Under the pieces are notes generated by a model. That model saw only the letters and a program-made list of their open reading frames with translations, searched no databases and was not told the origin of the DNA. From contig JBILFK010000073.1 in assembly GCA_044351685.1 (NCBI GenBank), positions 1 to 7,493 of the forward strand: a DNA stretch of 7,493 bases, given 5' to 3'. Below, piece after piece: positions 6,284 to 7,493 of this stretch; the stretch's first letter is position 1, and every line of letters starts with the position of its first letter. Made by a program: the position numbers and the translations under genes. This DNA is from JALHRI01 sp044351685 (lineage in GTDB: Bacteria; Pseudomonadota; Alphaproteobacteria; Rickettsiales; UBA3002).

Positions 6284-7399
6284 ATGGAAATTACTGACCT
6301 TCTGGTAGCAACACAGAAAAACAAAGCATCGGATTTGCACCTCGCTACCCGCAACCCGCCGATTATGCGTGTGCATGGCGATATGCTACCAATTGACGCA
6401 CCAGCGCTCGATGCCAATCAGGTAAAAACCCTACTTTATTCTATCATGACTGAACAGCAGCGCTCTGATTACGAGCGTGATCTCGAACTCGATTTCTCGA
6501 TTTCTTTCGGCGACGATATGCGTTTTCGCGTCAACGTATTCAACACAATTTACGGCCCTGCGGCAGTGTTTCGTTCGATTCCTACGAAAATTCTTTCGCT
6601 GGGTGAGCTGCGCGCACCCGATGTGCTGCAGCGTCTTTGCCATTTGCATAAAGGCCTGATTCTGGTGACCGGCCCCACGGGTTCGGGGAAATCGACCACG
6701 CTTGCCGGCATGATTGATTACATGAATACTACCTTCAGCCGCCATATTTTAACCGTCGAAGATCCGGTTGAATTTGTTCATAAATCCAAAAAATGTCTGG
6801 TCAATCAACGTGAAGTTGGCAATTCCACCAAGTCTTTTGCCAAAGCGCTCAAAAGCTCGCTCCGCGAAGACCCGGATGTGATTCTGGTGGGCGAGATGCG
6901 CGATTTAGAAACCATTCAACTTGCCATGACTGCCGCAGAAACTGGCCACTTAGTGATGGGCACATTGCATACTAGCTCGGCACCAAAAACGATTGATCGT
7001 ATTATCGACGTATTCCCCGCCAACGATAAAGAAATGGTTCGCGCAATGCTTTCGGTTTCGCTCGAAGCAGTCATTTCACAATCGCTTTTAAAACGCGCCG
7101 ATGGTACCGGGCGTGTGGCTGCACACGAAATTTTGCTTGGCACCCCTGCCGTGCGGAATCTGATTCGCGAAGGCAAAATTCCGCAAATCAGTTCGATGAT
7201 GCAAATGGGCTCCAAACTTGGCATGCAAACTATGAAAGATACTCTGAATCGGTTATTCTCTGAAGGTATTATCTCTTCTGATACGCTGCGCGATGCACTG
7301 GCAACCGGCACTTCAGAAGCCGAAAGCGACGATACAAAATCCGGAGAGAATCCAAGCAATGTACGCCGACGCAGCTTCGGCAATGAAAGTGCTTTCTAA
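6284..7399 (+). CDS. pilT: type IV pilus retraction ATPase PilT
   Basis: This is a hexameric cytoplasmic ATPase that powers pilus depolymerisation, as in twitching motility and DNA uptake. The N-terminal PAS-like domain carries ASDLHLATRNPPIMRVHGD (15-33). The ATPase core has Walker A GPTGSGKST (130-138), the Asp box LTVEDPVE (156-163), Walker B DPDVILVGEMRD (196-207) with catalytic Glu204, and the His box TAAETGHLVMGTLHT (216-230). The C-terminal AVRNLIREGK (289-298) and GMQTMKDTL (313-321) are diagnostic of PilT rather than the extension ATPase PilB or type II secretion ATPases. Total length is 371 residues. The last 30 or so, after DALATG, are a hydrophilic Ser/Asp/Arg tail that looks longer than usual. 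TAAGGTG at 6273-6279, 4 nt before the ATG, fixes the start. It follows the TPR gene by 39 bp, and its TAA overlaps the next ATG, so the three genes likely form one operon. Confidence 0.96.
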   Translation: MEITDLLVATQKNKASDLHLATRNPPIMRVHGDMLPIDAPALDANQVKTLLYSIMTEQQRSDYERDLELDFSISFGDDMRFRVNVFNTIYGPAAVFRSIPTKILSLGELRAPDVLQRLCHLHKGLILVTGPTGSGKSTTLAGMIDYMNTTFSRHILTVEDPVEFVHKSKKCLVNQREVGNSTKSFAKALKSSLREDPDVILVGEMRDLETIQLAMTAAETGHLVMGTLHTSSAPKTIDRIIDVFPANDKEMVRAMLSVSLEAVISQSLLKRADGTGRVAAHEILLGTPAVRNLIREGKIPQISSMMQMGSKLGMQTMKDTLNRLFSEGIISSDTLRDALATGTSEAESDDTKSGENPSNVRRRSFGNESAF

Positions 7400-7493
7400 T
7401 GCAATCACTCCCCACGATGGACAGCTTACTTGAAGACATGATCATGCGTCATGCCAGCGATTTATACCTCACATTTGGTAGCCCCCCCAGTTA
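7399..7493 (+). CDS. pilU: second PilT-family ATPase, probably PilU (partial; first 31 residues)
   Basis: Only the N-terminus is present; the frame is open at the right edge. MDSLLEDMIMRHASDLYLTFGSPPS (7417 onward) matches the N-terminal segment of PilT/PilU ATPases, in which a SDL(H/Y/F)-x-(S/T)-x-G-x-PP motif is conserved, and it parallels residues 15-26 of the preceding PilT. Its position directly after pilT, as in many pilT-pilU pairs, favours PilU, the PilT-dependent accessory retraction ATPase. A second PilT cannot be excluded without the rest of the gene. The start ATG at 7399 overlaps the pilT stop as TAATG, indicating translational coupling. An internal ATG at 7417 is an alternative start, but it has no visible ribosome-binding site. 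Confidence 0.8.
   Translation, partial: MQSLPTMDSLLEDMIMRHASDLYLTFGSPPS

Noticed and set aside
1..7493. CRISPR array, transposon ends, prophage genes or a defence system
   Set aside because: No spaced direct repeats, transposase or integrase motifs, or terminal inverted repeats are visible. All coding space is taken by the seven genes described.

Overview
The window most likely comes from an alphaproteobacterium with a type IV pilus. Several genes point this way: a PolA with a proofreading domain and an alphaproteobacterial-style insertion in it, a class 2 (quinone-linked) dihydroorotate dehydrogenase, Gram-negative-type signal peptides, and a tandem pilT/pilU-like ATPase pair. Base composition looks close to half GC by eye. 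A predatory or environmental lineage such as Micavibrio is possible, but the sequence does not prove it.

Layout. 1-1710 (minus) is the N-terminal 570 residues of DNA polymerase I, running off the left edge. A 52-bp divergent gap separates it from 1763-2407 (plus), a small serine hydrolase of the carboxylesterase/phospholipase family. This gene converges on, and overlaps by 42 bp, the 3' end of pyrD (2366-3373, minus). pyrD follows directly after an exported M23-family peptidase gene (3383-4315, minus), so the two probably form an operon. 4316-4540 is a 225-bp divergent intergenic region with an apparently perfect sigma-54 (-24/-12) promoter pointing at the M23 gene, and one or two inverted repeats upstream of it. 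On the plus strand, 4541-6244 encodes an exported protein with a coiled coil, a long Pro/Ala-rich linker and C-terminal TPRs. It is followed at 39 bp by pilT (6284-7399), whose stop codon overlaps the start of a second PilT-family gene, probably pilU (7399 to the right edge).

How the genes fit together. The right half is a pilus retraction module: a periplasmic TPR protein plus two cytoplasmic retraction ATPases. The left half is housekeeping (DNA repair/replication, pyrimidine synthesis) with an esterase. The central intergenic region is the main regulatory point. It separates the pilus operon from a cell-wall hydrolase that seems to be RpoN-dependent. The M23 protein also has an unusual HLD motif where most family members have HxH.

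I found no CRISPR array, tRNA, rRNA, transposon or defence system. The most unusual signal is the sigma-54 promoter driving a wall hydrolase and pyrD next to the pilus genes.
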